Positions 48,296-60,631 are shown, numbered from the stretch's first letter. The stretch: DNA of 64,000 bases from Linanthus parryae (GCA_023055425.1 JALGPY010000006.1:88013935-88077934); one strand, 5' to 3'. Translations and numbers: made by a program. The notes: generated by a model not told the origin, from the letters alone.

Positions 48296-48406
48296 GGCAG
48301 TCTTCATTAACATTTTTTTTTTTTTTGAGTAGTCTTCTTTAACTTATAATATCACAAGATGACTTGACTTTAGCCACGAGGATTGTTGAATGTTTCTGTT
48401 ATTTTA

Positions 48407-48748
48407 GGCTTAATTACTTAATGCATACCCCAGTTTGTCGAAACTATCACATTGCATCTCTCATTTATAGAAAAGATGTCAATATCAAACTGAGAATGAA
48501 ACTTCATCGCAAAATTAACATATTCGGAGAGCATTATTTCATCCAATGTGATGAGTTATATCATAGACGATGTGTACTTTATCTAAATACCTTCGTCGAT
48601 TTTGAATTTGATGATTAAACTTCGTTCCCAGTTGACATTGATTTTTTTTTTCTTTTTTGCAAATGGAGAATGCAATCAGCTAGTTAAAATTAGGAGTTGC
48701 AATGTAATAGTTTCACCGAACTGGGTGTATGCATAAAGTAATTAAGCC
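48407..48748. mobile_element. MITE upstream of the P450 promoter
   Basis: GGCTTAATTACTTAATGCAT at the left pairs with ATGCATAAAGTAATTAAGCC at the right, and the similarity continues for about 50 bp (CAGTTTGTCGAAACTATCACA on the left). Length is 342 bp; the target duplication is unclear. Related ends occur in the P450 intron. It begins about 110 bp upstream of the TATA box and could affect regulation. Confidence 0.75.
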
Positions 48749-49044
48749 CTTTTCTTATAACGAAAATAGTTTATGTTTTGTTTGGCTGTAATAATCTAGA
48801 ATAAACATAACAATAATATGTCGAAAGCACGTATATCTTTATATTATTTTTCATTGGTAAAGAAATACTACGACAGCATATATGAATGCGTAACCACCCT
48901 CATTTTTTATATGTTGTATTATATTTCAAACTTAACAACTACATGCATAGAATACACTTGAAGGACTTTGGCTTATTTGGAAACATCCATATAAATTTAA
49001 AGGTGACTAATGCAGCCCAACAACTTCCCTTGTCGATTGACAAT

Positions 49045-49243
49045 GGCCCTGTTTGGATATCTCGGTTTTGTTAACCTCTACAAAAAGTTAACCAAAACTT
49101 CAACTCAAATTTTGTAGAACCCACATTCCACTCATTTTTGTACTCACATAAAAGTCAAAACCTCAAAACCAAAATCATTAAATCCAAACATTCACCTAGT
49201 TTGGTTAACCAAACATGCCCAACCTTGTTATCCAAACAGAGCC
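49045..49243. mobile_element. 199-bp MITE (Tourist-like ends)
   Basis: The ends GGCCCTGTTTGGATA and, inverted, GGCTCTGTTTGGATA are flanked by AAT on both sides (49042-49044 and 49244-49246). TTAACC/GGTTAA boxes repeat inside both arms. The class is inferred from the end sequence. Confidence 0.72.
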
Positions 49244-49724
49244 AATAAGGTTAGTAAATTAAAGTGTGAATAACTTGAAAGGGTCTTGTAGTGGAAAGAG
49301 TATAAACTTTGAAGATGATAAGATGCCAAAGTGGACGGACCCAAGTGCTACTAGCTTGAATTTTTATTACTACAACTAATGACATTTTATTTTGGATATA
49401 AAATGAAATTACACAATGTCCTTTTTATGGTATATTGTATTGAGTTTTCTTTTTGAATACTTTCTATTTATTTATTTAGTTGGTGAAACTACAATGAGTT
49501 ATTTCTTGCAAATTTCACGATTTTAGGGTGCATTTGTCAAAATCATTTACAAAGACAAAACTAAAACAAGATTGTTTTGAGACTCAATGTTTGGTCGTAT
49601 AATTGATGCAGGAGCGGATAATCAGAGGATGCAAAGCTCACCTCCTCCCCTTCACCTTCAGCTTAGGGATTCACCTATTTTCTCCTCCACCTTCATACCC
49701 CTTCACCTCCATTAATGAATTAAT

Positions 49725-50195
49725 TGTATAGTATTTTTTGTTTTTCTTCTATTAGATAGTATCTAAATTACTCAGTTGCTATCTAAAGTGCGAGTGTTTA
49801 CCATTTTCATTATCTGATTGTATAGTATCGAAATTAGTTTTTGCAATCAACTAATTGCAAAAAATAAAGTAGAAAATAGAATTTAAATTATCGATCGGAG
49901 AAAAACGCTAGGGCACCTCGTTGGGGCACTAGGATCGTTTGCGTGTTTGTAATGCTACTTTGACATGTTCAGTTGCTATCTACATTATTAATTAATTTTT
50001 AATTAATTGTATAGTATCTAAACTATTCAGTTGCTATCTAAAGTACAAGTGTTTAGTATTTTAATTATCACTACGAGAAATAAAGTAATTACAGGAAATA
50101 AAGCATAAAATAGAATTTAAATTGATCGGAGAAAAACTCTTGGCACCTCGGTGGGGCACTAGGATTGTTGCATGTCTGTGATGCTATTTTCGCAT
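49725..50195. repeat. Imperfect direct duplication of about 0.2 kb
   Basis: CAGTTGCTATCTAAAGT occurs at 49773 and 50028, and GATCGGAGAAAAAC plus GGGGCACTAGGAT recur 231 bp apart (49893 and 50124). The copies differ by several indels. Around it, 49250-50290 shows no gene. Confidence 0.7.
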
Positions 50196-50312
50196 TTTCA
50201 ACACTTTCTTGAAACGTATTTAAACCTAACCGGAACTTGCACAATCAGTGAACGTTGTCACTATTCTCTAGAACTAATTACTAGTTAACCAATCTCACCA
50301 CGATGAACTAAT

Positions 50313-51967
50313 TTTTTTTAAATAACCTACACGGTGGCAGGGTGGCATAACCACGCATGTTTTCAAATAAAAAACCAGGTTTCCAACCCGTTACAAACTT
50401 GGGGGACAAAAACACATCAACTGCCAACCAACAAAATACTCATGGAGGACGATAAAATGAAAGGACAGTCTATTCTGCCTATACAAACTGATGACCTGAG
50501 AAGGAAGTTCACTCGCAAAACTGAAATCAACAAAAGTTGAGCAAGAATGGCCGAAATCCGCCAAAGCGTCAGCCTTGTCTATGAGAATGTCTGATAGGAG
50601 CCCCAAACAGAATGCCCCGACAATCTTGCACCAACGTATAAATCCACCGTGGAATCAAAATATGTCGTGACACCGCCTGGACCGTCAAAAGTGAATCATC
50701 ATGAACCCAATCAAAAGGAATAGCCAGGGCATAAGAAAATTTGACCCCCGATAGTAAAGCATGCACATCTGCCTCCAACGACGAAACCGGTCCAAACCAG
50801 ATGACCATCTTGATCTCTAAACACACCGCCGCCCTGCATTGTGCACAAAACCGACAAAATGAAACGCCACCTGTCCAGACGGGGGACACGATCATCTAAT
50901 CCAAGACCCTCTCCTCACAGTAGGGCAAAGAAGAGGTAGATGCAACTGAGCCACTGTAATAGGATCCATCATACCAAGCTCTCGAGATGGAGAGAAAAAC
51001 GAAAGCAGCTCTCTCAACCATCTCAAGAATCTATCAATTATAGCATTTGCAGTCATAGGGTGCTGATCAAAAATCATTGCATTTCTAGACCTCCATAACT
51101 CCCAACACACCAAAGAAGGAGTGATAGTGCGTAAGAAATGTATCTGGGAGGAAGAACTTGGAGAGCCCCACCTGTCCACTAAAATCCCATGAACCGAAGA
51201 ATGGTCCCCCAAGGAGAGAAAAGCCTCCCAAACTGCTCTAGCAATCTTGCCTGAGATAAACAGATGGGCTAACGACTCCTCTTCCAAAAAAACAGCAATA
51301 ACACTGCGAGGCCAAAGGAACCCCTATGCGGCGAATCCTCTCATCAGTTGGAAGAGCTCTAAAGGTCAAGGGGTACATTAAAACCCCCTACCTTAGACGG
51401 CAACTGAGGTATCCAGAATCTAGAACACCATATAAAAGTATCAACATGAATACTCTGAAGAGGCAAGCATGACCTGACCGTAAAACGACCCGTCGTGTCA
51501 GGCCTCCAAACACATCTAGTGGAACCACCACAATCCTGCCAGAAAGAAAAATGTTGAATCATCCCAGAATGATGCACTATCATCCTCCAAACAAAGCTAC
51601 AACGGTGACCCGGAATGAAATCATGGGGAGTACCATAGCGAGAACGTAAAAACCGATCTAAAAAGGACTCTCCTTAAAAAAATGACCACGATAGCTTCAT
51701 TTGAAGCGCCAAACCAACGTGATCCAAGTATGGAAGTCCCAAACCACCCTCCTTCCCTGGGGTGGAAAGCATGTTCCAACCACTCCAATGCCTCTGAACC
51801 CTGTCACCCAATCTCCAAAAGAAATATGCAAAGAGAGAGTAAAGCCTACGCAGGACCGCCTTCGGAACCGAAATCACCGAAAGACTGTGAATGTGGACGG
51901 AAGGCAAAAAATTATAGATGAGCGATAATCGCCCTCCACATGACAAGAATTTGGCTTTCCATTAACT
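50313..51967 (-). pseudogene. 5'-truncated L1-type LINE
   Basis: Minus-strand frames encode, in order, the end of a LINE RT (LSLIYNFLPSVHIHSLSVISVPKAVL..., 51946-51674), a zinc-binding RT-associated region (51583-51359 and 51287-50892, LAHLFISGKIARAVWEAF, CWELWRSRNAMIF) and an RNase H-like tail (50895-50391, LEADVHALLSG, ADALADFGH). Frameshifts and stops separate them. The 3' end runs into a short A tract (plus-strand T8 at 50312-50319). Similar 16-19 bp sequences flank it (TCACCACGATGAACTAATT at 50295, TCACCGATAAACTAATT at 51968), a likely target duplication that has diverged. Confidence 0.82.
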
Positions 51968-52147
51968 TCACCGATAAACTAATTACTAGCATAACTTCAC
52001 AGACTAATACAAGCGTATCCGCATCATTCTAGGTCTCCCAACGCTTAGGCTACAACTTAATATTAAACATGTCGTCTCCATGTCCGCAGAGTTGTAAGTT
52101 CTGAGGAATCACTAACGCATGTAGGATGGTGTCTGTTGTGGCTCTGG

Positions 52148-52535
52148 CAGGGACGGACCCAGGATTTTTTGTTGGCGGAGGCCAAGATAAATGTCCAAAC
52201 CAAATGCCGAATGAACTAAAATAATTAGACTACATTTTACTATGTGGAAATCAAATGACGATTTTCCTAATCTGAGTGATGTTTAAAAAATTTCATTTAA
52301 GAAATAAATATAGTAGATTTAAACATGAATTATCAACTAAGATTAGATAAAAGCAATTCTAAATTACCAATTACCAATATTAGTTACATACTTACATTGA
52401 TCAATGGGGGGCCATATGTAGGATCTTTTTTTTCCAAAGTGGGTTGATAGAGTACTAGATAACAAGTCTTCCTTTGCAACCTTATTTCTAGGGGTGGCCA
52501 TGGCCCCTGTTAACTAAAACATAGGTCCGTCCCTG
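52148..52535. mobile_element. 388-bp hAT-type MITE
   Basis: The terminal inverted repeats CAGGGACGGACC and GGTCCGTCCCTG are exact over 12 bp. A perfect 8-bp duplication GGCTCTGG lies at 52140-52147 and 52536-52543. Eight base pairs and the CAGGG ends are diagnostic of the hAT superfamily. The interior is AT-rich and has no ORF. Confidence 0.92.
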
Positions 52536-52543
52536 GGCTCTGG

Positions 52544-52929
52544 GCCTCAGCTCGCTGCGGTGAGAGTGTTTCGTGCTTTTCTTTTTCCTTCCTCCTCCTT
52601 TGCTCTGTCTCCTGGCTTCGTTCTTTAGACCACTTAAGGTCCCAAGCATGGGTTTCCATGCTCCGCATCTCCTCAGCTGTGCTAGTCCTCTACCTGAAAC
52701 GTGACAAAACTACAAAACACCAAATACCATACCCCCGGAAGGAAATGTGCAAAAAATACGCGAAAATAAGTACAAAATGCATGAATTCACTAGCTATCGT
52801 ACTCCCCAATGGTGAAAACTAAGCCAAATATATGGATTAAAACATAGCCTGGCTATTGCTTGGATTGAATTGTGTCCCTAGGATTGTATTCTTATCTCAA
52901 AAAAAATTATGGATTATGCTAAATTACTC
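52544..52929. other. Intergenic, nothing recognised
   Basis: No ORF, repeat pair or RNA gene is visible. Confidence 0.45.
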
Positions 52930-53424
52930 TCAAGTAGCGGCCAAATCCCTAAAATAGCGGTTTGAAATAACACTAATTTCGGTGTTATCATTAGCGTTAT
53001 TCGATGTGTCTTCTTTTATGCTGAGTGAATACAATGTGAATTTAGTCAAATTCGCGAGCACGTCCTTGTTTATGCCCAGAACGAAATATACCATTGCAGA
53101 CGCTATTAACCATTCCCTATATAAATCGGGAACACGATCAACGGGAGCAAGAAGTTTAAGGACTTCACCACAATAACGAAGTTTATGTCCCATCCGACCA
53201 CAGAAATTGCAAACATTCGGTAGTCGTTCGTATATGATCCAAACATACACATCTATTTCCTCTTCGATAGTGACCTTTTTTGCCATGGGAATCAGATTAT
53301 TAGTATTGACTGTCACCTTATATGAATTCGCTTTCTCTACAAGACTCCTCTGGTGGGAACAAATGTTTCTTCCTTCTTTCCCAGTGACTTTGCAATCTCG
53401 GTACCAATCTTGTGCGGGAGACAA
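52930..53424 (-). pseudogene. LINE ORF1-like fragment with zinc knuckle
   Basis: The 164-codon minus-strand frame contains YERLPNVCNFCGRMGHKLRYC, a CX2CX4HX4C knuckle in the setting typical of plant L1 ORF1 (DUF4283-type) nucleic-acid binding proteins. Similarity seems to continue upstream to about 53550 in broken form. It is separate from the LINE end at 50313-51967. Confidence 0.68.
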
Positions 53425-53937
53425 TCAAGGGGCAGATCTTAAATTTGCATCTTCAGAGTTGTTTCAGAGAAATCAATATCATGAAAGTTCATTCATCCAG
53501 TTCTCCTACTTCCGCATCACAATGAGATCACCGTACCGAAACCCTGGTTGAAGGTTGAAGGTTAATTACAATTACCCCCCCCCCCCCCACCCTCCCTTCA
53601 ACTTCTATAAATACCCAACTCACTTCCACCATTTTTCTCACACTTCCTCATCAAACACTCTCCATTTCACTCACACTTCTTCACTCAAAATTCATCAAAC
53701 AGTCTCCAGATTCTTCATCTTTCCTCACTAAAAACCATCAAACACTCTCAAATTTCCTCAATTCCTCAAACTTCCTTGGTTCTCGACGGCGAATTTCTCA
53801 CATTCCTCCTCAATTGTGATCATTTAAAGAACCAAGCAACGCATCCTCCATCTTCCACATTCCTCCTCCAAGAATTATTCTTGGAGTTTGTAAGTTTTTA
53901 TTTTTTGTTGTGCACTATTTGATTTTGCTCTTGTTAC
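53425..53937. other. Region upstream of the hAT relic
   Basis: A C14 run (53575-53588) and a long pyrimidine/A-rich stretch (TCACTTCC, TCATCAAACA-type words) with no ORF. It may be the leader of the hAT transposase. A left terminal inverted repeat was not found. Confidence 0.45.
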
Positions 53938-55673
53938 TTGTCATTTGTATATTATTTGCTAAACTTAGGTAAACCAAAATTTAGGGCCGTTTGCAATCAT
54001 TGTAAAAAATCATTTGTATATCATCAAACCGGTGGATTAGGATCATTGAGAAAACATTTACAAAATGCACACGGACTTTTGCGTGATACACCCGCCGCAG
54101 GTGACCCGTTGGTCCAAACCCAACTAGGATATGACGCACACGGTAACTTAGTTATTTTTATGTACGATGAGTCTAAGGCACGAAAGGCATTAGCTCATTA
54201 TATTACCGCTAACGAAAAACCAATTAATATGGCCCACGACGTAGAGTGGGACCAATTGATCCAAACCGCTTTTTGTCCGAGTTATAAGCATATAGGTAGA
54301 AATACTATTAGGAATGATATAATTGCTCTATATAGTGAGAGGAAAGCGGAAATTATGCAAAAAAAAATATATTCTAATTTTACAATTGTTTGCACTTCCG
54401 ATATGTGGTCGGGTATAAATAATAAAGGATATATTTGTGTCACCGCACACTACATTGATCGAAGTTGGACTTTACAAAAACGTGTTATTGCATTTCGAGA
54501 AGTTCCATATCCTCACAACGGTATAAACATGGGAGAAACTATAGTCGGTGTTTTTAACGAGTGGTGTATATGTAAACTTTGGTACAAACACCTTTTTCAC
54601 GAAGAAATTGACCACGTTCGTTGTGTATGTCACATTATCAATTTAATTTTACAAGATGGTTTAAAAGCTCTAGATGTGTATGTTACTTCTATTCGTGACG
54701 CTATTCTCTATATTGCGTCTTCAAACAAAAGAACCAAACGTTTTGAGGATTTTTGTGAGGAAAATGGCAAGAAAAAAAAAAAAAAAAAAAAAAAAAAAAG
54801 GAAAATTTGGGGGAGATTGTAGGACAAGATGGAATTCGACTTACTTGATGTTCAAAAGTGTTAAAGGTTATGAGACCCTTATTACACGTTTTTTGAATGA
54901 ATCAAACAACCTCGTTTCCGTTTCACATTATGATTGGAAGGCCGCCAAAGTCTTAAGAGATTTTCTTGAACAATTTTACACCGCAACCAAGCTTCTTTCA
55001 GGTGTTTATTATCCGTCTACTAACAACGTTATTCCACAACTAATGTTTATAAGTGACGCTTTTAGACAATATAGGGATAATATAATGTTATCCGACGCAA
55101 TTTCGGCTATGGAAGAAAAATTTCTCAAATATTTTAGTAACATCCCTATACTTTTTTGTTTGGCAAGTATTTTGGACCCAAGGTGTAAGGATGAAACCAC
55201 AAGTTTTATGCTAGAAAAAATTTCGGAAAACATGAGTACTGATAATAATATAGTAGTGATATCACCCATTTTGAAGAAGTTAAACAAACTCTTAATATTA
55301 TGTATGAAAAATATGTTGTTAAGTTTGATATTGGTGATCAAGGTTCTCAAGCATCATCAAGTGATCCGAGAGGTAGGGGTAAGGCAAAATGGGTTCTTTA
55401 TATAAGAGTAGACAAACCACCACCACCGGGTCGAATTGCATCTTGGAATTATTGTTGTACATTAACCAAAATTATTTCTTACAACAATCCGAGGAAGAAA
55501 TAGAATCAGTAGATGTACTCGATTGGTGGAAAAATTATGCAACCAACTATCCGATTTTTTCTATTATGGGACGTGATTTACTAACCCCTCCCGCTTCTAC
55601 AGTCCATTCGGAATCAACTTTTAGTGCAGGTAAACGAGTGTTGTCGGAGAAAAGATTGTGTCTAACATCGTAG
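53938..55673 (+). pseudogene. hAT transposase relic (RICESLEEPER-like), frameshifted
   Basis: A BED zinc finger (CNHCKKSF ... LRKHLQNAH) is followed by the start of the RNase H-like fold (TSDMWSGINNKGYICVTAHYID), then HVRCVCHIINLI. The stretch between, which in this family holds the second catalytic Asp (DNASAN-like), is missing. An A28 run at 54772-54799 shifts the frame. RTRWNSTYLML-like sequence and an insertion-domain remnant continue in 54674-55405, and the C-terminal dimerisation motif (STVHSESTFSAGKRVLSEKR) lies in a third frame ending 55673. Residue loss and two frameshifts make it inactive. The real start is unclear. Confidence 0.85.
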
Positions 55674-56048
55674 ATGTTGGAGATACTCATATGCTCAAAG
55701 GATTGGAGTGACGCCAACAAACGCACACAAGACCTACACCCTTTGGATGTGGCCGTGAGCGAAATTAGCAAGAATTGGAAATAGGCGAGGACACTCCGCT
55801 TCAAGACGAATAGTTAGAAAAATAAGTTTGTATTTCAATAAGTTCATTTCAATAAGTTTGTATGTAAGTTAGAAAAATGCAAATAATTGGTAGTTGAGTG
55901 GGTGTCAACCTAGTTGGGATGTACTTAAACTATAGTGATGTAGTTTTTTCTAACATTTTATATCTTAATTAATAATACAAGTTTGTTTCTTTTTTTTATT
56001 ATTTGTCTAATTTTATGTTTTTACATTTATTATTTGCCAAAAACAACC

Positions 56049-56050
<2 letters not shown>

Positions 56051-56091
<41 letters not shown>

Positions 56092-56262
56092 GGTTAATCC
56101 AACTGGTTTCGGTCCACAGTTCCGGTCCGGTTCTGGATATCCCTACTGTTTGGTTCCGGTTCAACCGAACCGATCGCGTCCTAATAATCGGCCAACCGAA
56201 CCGAAACCGACCGGTTATGGTTCGGTTCCAGTTCGGTTCTAACCAAATAAGCAGCTCTAGCC
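56051..56262. repeat. A39 run and CCGGTTCGG-rich subterminal repeats
   Basis: A homopolymer of 39 A (56051-56089) is followed by about 170 bp of GGTTCGG/CCGAACC words in both orientations. Such clusters are characteristic of subterminal regions of Ac-like hAT elements, so this may be the right end of the element at 53938. An exact end with 8-bp duplication was not found. Confidence 0.6.
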
Positions 56263-57177
56263 AAACCTGGCGTGGATGGTATGCACGGCAAAAAAATCAA
56301 ATCATGTTTCCTATTTTTTCTCAACTTCTTTTCATATTTTTCTTACATGTTGATACCAATTTTCCTAAATTTTCTCATTCTCTCTCACCCACAATAATCA
56401 TATAAACAACAAATAAAGATAAATTTTCTTAATTTTACATTCCACTATTGGAAAAGACCTATCAAATTATCACTATAAAACATGCAAATGAGCATTTTTA
56501 TTTAAAATGTGCATTAAGATTGCATGCACTTTTGGAGAGCCCTAAAAAGAGTTGAATCTTTAAAATGCTAAAATTTTGGAGAACATGTGATCTCCTTCTG
56601 GAGTAGGTAACGCCTACGATTGTTGGATTCCAGCAAAAATCATTCTACCTAACTCACCCTTAGTGCATGTTTGGCATCGCAATTGGATTAGAATTTTCCT
56701 TTCTATACAATTTGTGTGTTATGACACAAAATTTAATCTAAAAATATAAAGATTTAACACAAATCATCTCAACAAAATTATAGAATCTCTAAAATCAAAA
56801 AAATTGTAGCTGAAAATCTCTAAATTTAACGTGTTTTTTTCAATAACATGATCATAGTTCATTTGTGAGTTTAGTATAAGTAATTAGCTATAGATCTTTT
56901 AGTATCAGTAGCATGAACTCAGAGCACTACCCAAAATCATGTAATAGCAATATTAGTTTGTGTTAAAATAAGTTATTTTCAAAAAATAAGTTACTGTAAT
57001 TGATTTCATCCAATTGTTTGTAAGAAACAAAAAATCTTCACAACATTGTAAATTTGATGTGTGGCCTCACATTTTCAAAACTCTTTCTTTAAGGGTTCCA
57101 TTGTGATTAAATGAAAATTGTGAGACCATGCACTATTTTTAAATAATCTTCCACTACCACTGTGGTTTGTAGAAATT
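56263..57177. other. AT-rich intergenic DNA
   Basis: No gene is visible. GTTTGGCATCG at 56670 has an inverted match near 59510 and might be one end of an older element. Confidence 0.4.
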
Positions 57178-57437
57178 TAATGTTTTTAACATTGTTGGAA
57201 GAATCTTTGTGGTCTCAATGTTTCAAAGTTGGTATCATAAAGTCTTAGTAAGTAATGTTTTTAAAATGGTTGAGGGAATCTTTCTAGTCTCAGTGTTTCA
57301 AATGTGGTATCATAAAATCCTATAAAGTCTTTAACTACTAATTATGGTTCATAGGAATTTAATGTGCCCAAAATTTAATGTTTTTAAGATGGTTGGGTAA
57401 TCTTTATGGTCCCAATGTTACAAATGTGGTTTCATAA
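57178..57437 (+). repeat. Three spaced copies of a ~62-bp repeat
   Basis: Units begin TAATGTTTTTAA at 57178, 57253 and 57376 and each runs through AATCTTT, GGTC or AGTC, AATGTT and GTGGT-TCATAAA. Unrelated spacers of about 13 and 60 bp separate them. Confidence 0.75.
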
Positions 57438-57957
57438 AATTATCTCATACTTTTCAGCAGTAATATGTAACTGTAATGCAAATTATACATAAAAATATAA
57501 TTTTGCATTTTGCGTAAGGTGCCTACTCCAACAGTGATTTGTAAAATTTATGCAAATATTTTTTTTTTCTAGTTAATCTTCACTTACAACACGTGCAAAT
57601 GGTGAATTGTGGATGAGGGAGAAATCTAAATTGTAGGAACATGGTTATAATCAATTCATCATGTACAAAATGTAGGACAATCGGTTGAGAAAAAATAGGA
57701 TACATGCTCAAAATATTTTGCAGATCCAATCATCCTCGCCAAGTTTGGCAAGGGTTTTGCATGTTTTGCATTTTTCCTTCCAAGATGCATGTACTGTTGG
57801 AGCTTTAATTTTTACGAACTCCTTTATGTTTTGCATAAAATATTAATTTGCATGGTCTGTTGGAGATGCTCTAAAGTGGGTGAGTTCCAATGGCTAAGAT
57901 TCACTGGATCTAATGAACTAAAAGTCATTTTAAAGTCAATCGTCCTAATTTATAATA

Positions 57958-59132
57958 GGGTTAATTTTATATTAGTAACATGTGCTTTCGGGTTTGCCCA
58001 TTTAAGTAACTTGTGTTTTCAAAAGTCTCAACTTAATAACTTGTGGTTTAATCTGTTTAATTCCGTTATGCTACCAGTTAATCAAACACGTTCCCATCAC
58101 AACAGCTCCTTAAAAATAATGAGTTTCCCTAATTACCCTCAAGAGCTCTTTGTTAACTTATTACACAAAATTTTAAGAAAAAAGAACATACAATTATGAT
58201 CGGACTGATTAAACCCTAAATCCTCAAATATGAGAGACGAATCACGACTGAGGATCAAAGCCAAAAATAAAGAACTCGGACTAGAAATTGAAGAATCTGT
58301 AACCCCAATGAAAGACCAAAATCACCGATAAAAGAAACCAACCTCGAGAAAATTGCGGCTATTTATCTCTCTAAGTATAATGTTCAAAAAACCCAGACCA
58401 CGAATTTACAATTCACATCACGAAATTGAGAACCAAATTACCAATCGAATAATCTGTCGAAGAACCCAGCCTTAAGTAGACAATAGAATCAATGATTACT
58501 CTGAGATACTTGAGGTATTGTGTCGGGTTGAAGATTGACTAGAACTATTTTATGAGACAAAAAATATAAAGTATAACAATAGGGTAGTGACTCTTTTCAG
58601 CAACAGATTGTTGTGGTTCCGTACTCTATTCGTGATGCTACTCTGCTATTTTTGTATAAAATATGAGAACAACCAGTGAGCAAAAATACCCAACAAAGAA
58701 TCCCGTGACATCTTTCTCCCTTTCTTATGAGTTCCACGGCACATGTAAGTTATTGAAGAGAACAACCGCGGCTTTCACAAGGCTTGGTTCTTCTATCGGA
58801 TTTTGGTCATTTGATTTGTGTTGTGGATTTCTCTATTCGTAGTCTGGGTTCTCTGGTTTGGGGCTTCGATCCTCAGTTTTGTTTCGCCAAACTCATATTT
58901 CAGGATTTTGGGTTTAGTCTTTTAATCGTATATGCCTAACTTTGTGGGGGAAATCCATTAAAAAATCGTTATTGAAATCAGTGTTCGTTAAGGAGCAACG
59001 TGATTTGATTAACAGAAAAACAAACGGAGCTAAACTGAGTAAACCACGGGTTACTAAGTTGAGACTTTTGAAAGCACGGATTACTTAAATGGACAAACCC
59101 CCAACCACGGGTTACTGTTTTGAAATTAACCC
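57958..59132. mobile_element. Foldback Mutator-like element (1,175 bp)
   Basis: The left end GGGTTAATTTTATATTAGTAAC mirrors the right end (GTTACTGTTTTGAAATTAACCC). A perfect 9-bp duplication TTTATAATA lies at 57949-57957 and 59133-59141, the Mutator hallmark. The inverted arms are recognisable far inwards (CAAAAGTCTCAACTTA, ACCCTAAATCCT, CTGAGGATC, AGAACCC) so that almost the whole element folds back on itself. No transposase is present. Confidence 0.9.
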
Positions 59133-59141
59133 TTTATAATA

Positions 59142-60622
59142 TATATATCAAATTATTAATCTACAACTTTAGCTCATAACAAACACATTTTGATTCCCTC
59201 AGAAGTCCTCGTGTTGCATTCACCTTTTAAAAACAAAACAAGATTTGGCACAACTGGTATATGGATGGGTCCCTTAAGATTTGAGGTTCAGAGTTCGAAT
59301 CTTGTTGCTTGCGTATGAAAAATGATTTTGTGTCGGGAGAGACGAAACTCACTTCGGTGATCTCTAAACCTCGCAAGGATCAGTCTATACATACTAATTG
59401 GAGAACACCGCTTGGTTCACACACACAGGTTTTGATTTTTTGTTTAGCTAGATTTTTCACCCAAATTACTTTCATACCAATTTTTCAAATTCTAAGCCGA
59501 TGCCAAACAGAACCTTTAGTTTTACACTTCGCAATCCAATCTAAACATATACAGTAAAACCTCTATAAATTAATAATGTTGGGACCGGGATATTTTACTA
59601 ATTTAACGATATATTATTTTATTATATCGATAAATTAATAATTTATTAATTCAAAGAGATTTTTGTATGACCTTTAAATTTTCAAGTCCAATGTGCTGGT
59701 TATTATGTATATTAATATTAGTTAGAGATGAAAACTAAATTACAAAAACAACTTCGAAGACACAATTTATGAATATACATTTACAAATTAATTGAATTTG
59801 TCAAATTCATAATTTTTTTTAATAAGTAAAAAAGTTAGTTCATGATGCCAAAAAATTGGTCCATGGTTCCAACTCAATACATTAAACATTGTTAAAAATT
59901 AATCACTATAATATGTTCATTGAAAAACTTTAAAAGCGCATCAACTATCAACTATGGCTCCTAAACTACAAGGTGTTCAAAAATCAACCATGGCCAATCA
60001 ACTAAGAAAATTGTTATGCGAGTATAAAAGAGATCACCAAGGATGCAGTCAACAAGATTTGGTGAAGTGGGTTGACAAGAAGTTTTACTGTACGTTTCCT
60101 AAATAAAAAAAATTGGTGCTTCTAACATGAATTAGGAACTCAACAACGTTTGGTTGTCTGTGGTGCTCGTTTAGGTGGTTTTCGAGGATAAGCGAAGAGC
60201 CGGTCTCTCGGTTGAAGCTGGGTTGGAAAGGCAAAGACTAGTGTAATGTGGGAAAATATAAGGGGTAAAATGAAAGATAAATCACTAATTTGAGGAGACA
60301 GTTATTAAATTTATTTTAATGTAGAGCCATTAATGTATTGCTATTATTGCAGAAGATGGACGTAGTAGAATTTAGTCACTAACCTCTCTAATTGGTCTCG
60401 CTCCCGAGAATTCTTTAGTGCTCCGCCAATAGAGCATCACGTGGTGCTCTACAACCAATGAATATATATCGACCACTGACAATTTGTATGAGTGGCTCCT
60501 CGTGCCCGCTCCAAAAGCTCACCCCGATGTTTTGGACACAAATAGCTCTCCTAATTCACTCCTGAAAATAGAGAGCATGGTTTTGTAGACAAATTAGCTT
60601 TCAAAGACTTAATATTTTAAAT
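59142..60622. other. AT-rich intergenic DNA
   Basis: AACCTCTATAAATTAATAAT at 59560 resembles the end of a common plant repeat, but its partner is not found. No gene is supported. Confidence 0.4.
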
Positions 60623-60631
60623 TATGTTTAA

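Noticed and set aside
54674..55405. An independent gene with a Lys-rich N-terminus
   Set aside because: The Lys stretch is the A28 run. The rest matches the transposase body of the hAT relic and is out of frame with its N-terminal part.
56667..59518. A larger transposon with GTTTGGCATCG ends around the foldback MULE
   Set aside because: The inverted match is only about 12 bp and the flanking duplications do not agree, so it is not listed as a feature.
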